A stretch of DNA of 32,986 bases. Origin: an uncultured Johnsonella sp. (GTDB taxonomy: Bacteria > Bacillota > Clostridia > Lachnospirales > Lachnospiraceae). The stretch is taken from positions 1 through 32,986 of the forward strand of contig CAJPUK010000004.1 of assembly GCA_905373785.1 (NCBI GenBank), read 5' to 3'. Numbering within the stretch: the first letter of the stretch is position 1; every line of letters starts with the position of its first letter. A model generated the notes under the pieces. It searched no databases. It had not been told where the DNA came from and saw nothing but the letters and a program-made list of their open reading frames with translations. A program made the position numbers and the translations under genes. Below are positions 32,387 through 32,986 of this stretch, piece by piece.

Positions 32387-32770
32387 CTAAACAGTTATTT
32401 CAATTTGGTTTTGCTCAATGCCAACAATGCAACTTTCATAGTACCCATCTCCCGTTGTCCTTGGACCGCTTATTATCTCATAGCCGTCATCTCTAAGCCT
32501 TTTTGTAAGTGAGTCAACTTTTTCTCTACTTCCCACACTAATGGCAATGTGTACATAGCCGCTACGATTAAAATCTTTGGGCAAATCCGACATCTCAGGC
32601 TTGTTCATAAGCTCAAGCCTTGCTCCATCATCAAAGGAAAGAAAATACGAACAAAAGTTAGTTGCCCGATTATGGTATAGCTTATTGGAACTTGCATTGA
32701 AATATTTTATAAAAAAGTTTTTCGCAGCCTCCAAATCATTTACATACAATGCTATATGCTCAATCTTCAT
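32387..32770 (-). CDS. VOC-superfamily (glyoxalase-like) protein
   Basis: A 127-residue single vicinal-oxygen-chelate protein made of two beta-alpha-beta3 units. MKIEHIALYVNDLEAAKNFF opens the first and GYVHIAISVGSREKVDSL the second. Likely metal ligands: His5, Glu in ARLELM, His in YVHIAI and Glu in QIEITV. Family activities include glyoxalase I, epoxide-inactivating thiol transfer and dioxygenases. The substrate cannot be chosen here. A promoter-like TATAAT with TTTTGA lies about 90-115 nt upstream. It is separated from nnrE by 136 nt and is probably a separate unit. Confidence 0.85.
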   Translation of the reverse strand: MKIEHIALYVNDLEAAKNFFIKYFNASSNKLYHNRATNFCSYFLSFDDGARLELMNKPEMSDLPKDFNRSGYVHIAISVGSREKVDSLTKRLRDDGYEIISGPRTTGDGYYESCIVGIEQNQIEITV

Positions 32771-32986
32771 AACTAAAATCCCTTTGCTTATTATTGTTTA
32801 AACTCTGCTGTAACATCCTTAGCCTGACTGTAACATCGGCTAAAAACTTTTGTTTATTATACTCAAACTTCCCACACTCAAAATTTGGTCAGTATATTAA
32901 AAATTCAATACTTCAGATAACAAAAATGATGATTTGTCTATCACATAAACCGTTATAAACATATCTTGCCTTGGACACGCTCTCGC
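32771..32986. other. Right-edge intergenic DNA
   Basis: No gene is supported in the last 216 bases. Two GACTGTAACATC / GCTGTAACATC repeats occur near 32811 and 32829. Short open frames reach the right edge on the minus strand, but none has a recognisable product. Confidence 0.4.

Noticed and set aside
32870..32986. Possible tail of an upstream minus-strand gene at the right edge
   Set aside because: All three frames are short and none resembles a recognised C-terminus. Not enough sequence to support a call.

Overview
The window is AT-rich, densely coded DNA of a low-GC Firmicute. The gene set (Clostridia-type HrcA, MscL, Rho, RarA, tandem WYL regulators, a selenocysteine-type SelD) and the codon use fit an anaerobic Clostridia member, most likely Lachnospiraceae. 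The family is an inference and the genus cannot be read from the sequence. No rRNA, tRNA, CRISPR array, phage module or intact transposase gene was seen.

Layout. 1-381: decayed repeat copies. 382-639: a glutaredoxin-like gene (-). 1112-4877 (+): an amino-acid ABC transporter (permease, ATPase, lipoprotein) followed by an M20 amidohydrolase, plausibly an uptake-and-deacylation operon. From 5049 to the right edge every recognised gene is on the minus strand: rarA-rho, a cold-shock gene with a long structured leader, selD with an in-frame UGA, a membrane GDPD phosphodiesterase, an SDR, a flavodoxin-fold oxidoreductase, a two-component pair, an EamA gene with an orphan DNA methyltransferase, gpmA, a PNPOx-like flavoprotein, mscL, a cystine-type ABC transporter lacking a binding-protein gene, an Mrp ATPase, the CIRCE-controlled hrcA-grpE-dnaK-dnaJ operon, and at 28097-32250 a compact nnrE - WYL - WYL(frameshifted) - rtcB - small ORF cluster, with a VOC protein beyond it.

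Mobile and structured DNA. A 184-bp non-coding element occurs intact three times (780-963, 21133-21316, 22574-22757). Each copy has about 16-bp terminal inverted repeats and its own perfect 8-bp target duplication (GAATCAAC, AGCTTTAT, TATTTTAT), so these are real transposition products of a MITE that can fold into two long hairpins. One copy sits 20 bp upstream of a consensus promoter and another lies inside the loop of a terminator. Partial copies lie in 1-381. A different element, 21438-21573, has two hairpins with the same 8-nt loop and an internal terminator-like hairpin. It resembles an orphan IS200/IS605-type (PATE) element or a small structured RNA.

Best candidate for something under-described: the 28.1-32.3 kb cluster joins NAD(P)HX repair, two WYL-domain regulators and an RtcB RNA ligase. 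A perfect 15-bp palindrome is centred on the -10 box of the putative rtcB promoter, and an unannotated 36-37 aa ORF follows rtcB. By layout this could be a WYL-controlled RNA-repair or stress operon. The second WYL gene is split by a frameshift.
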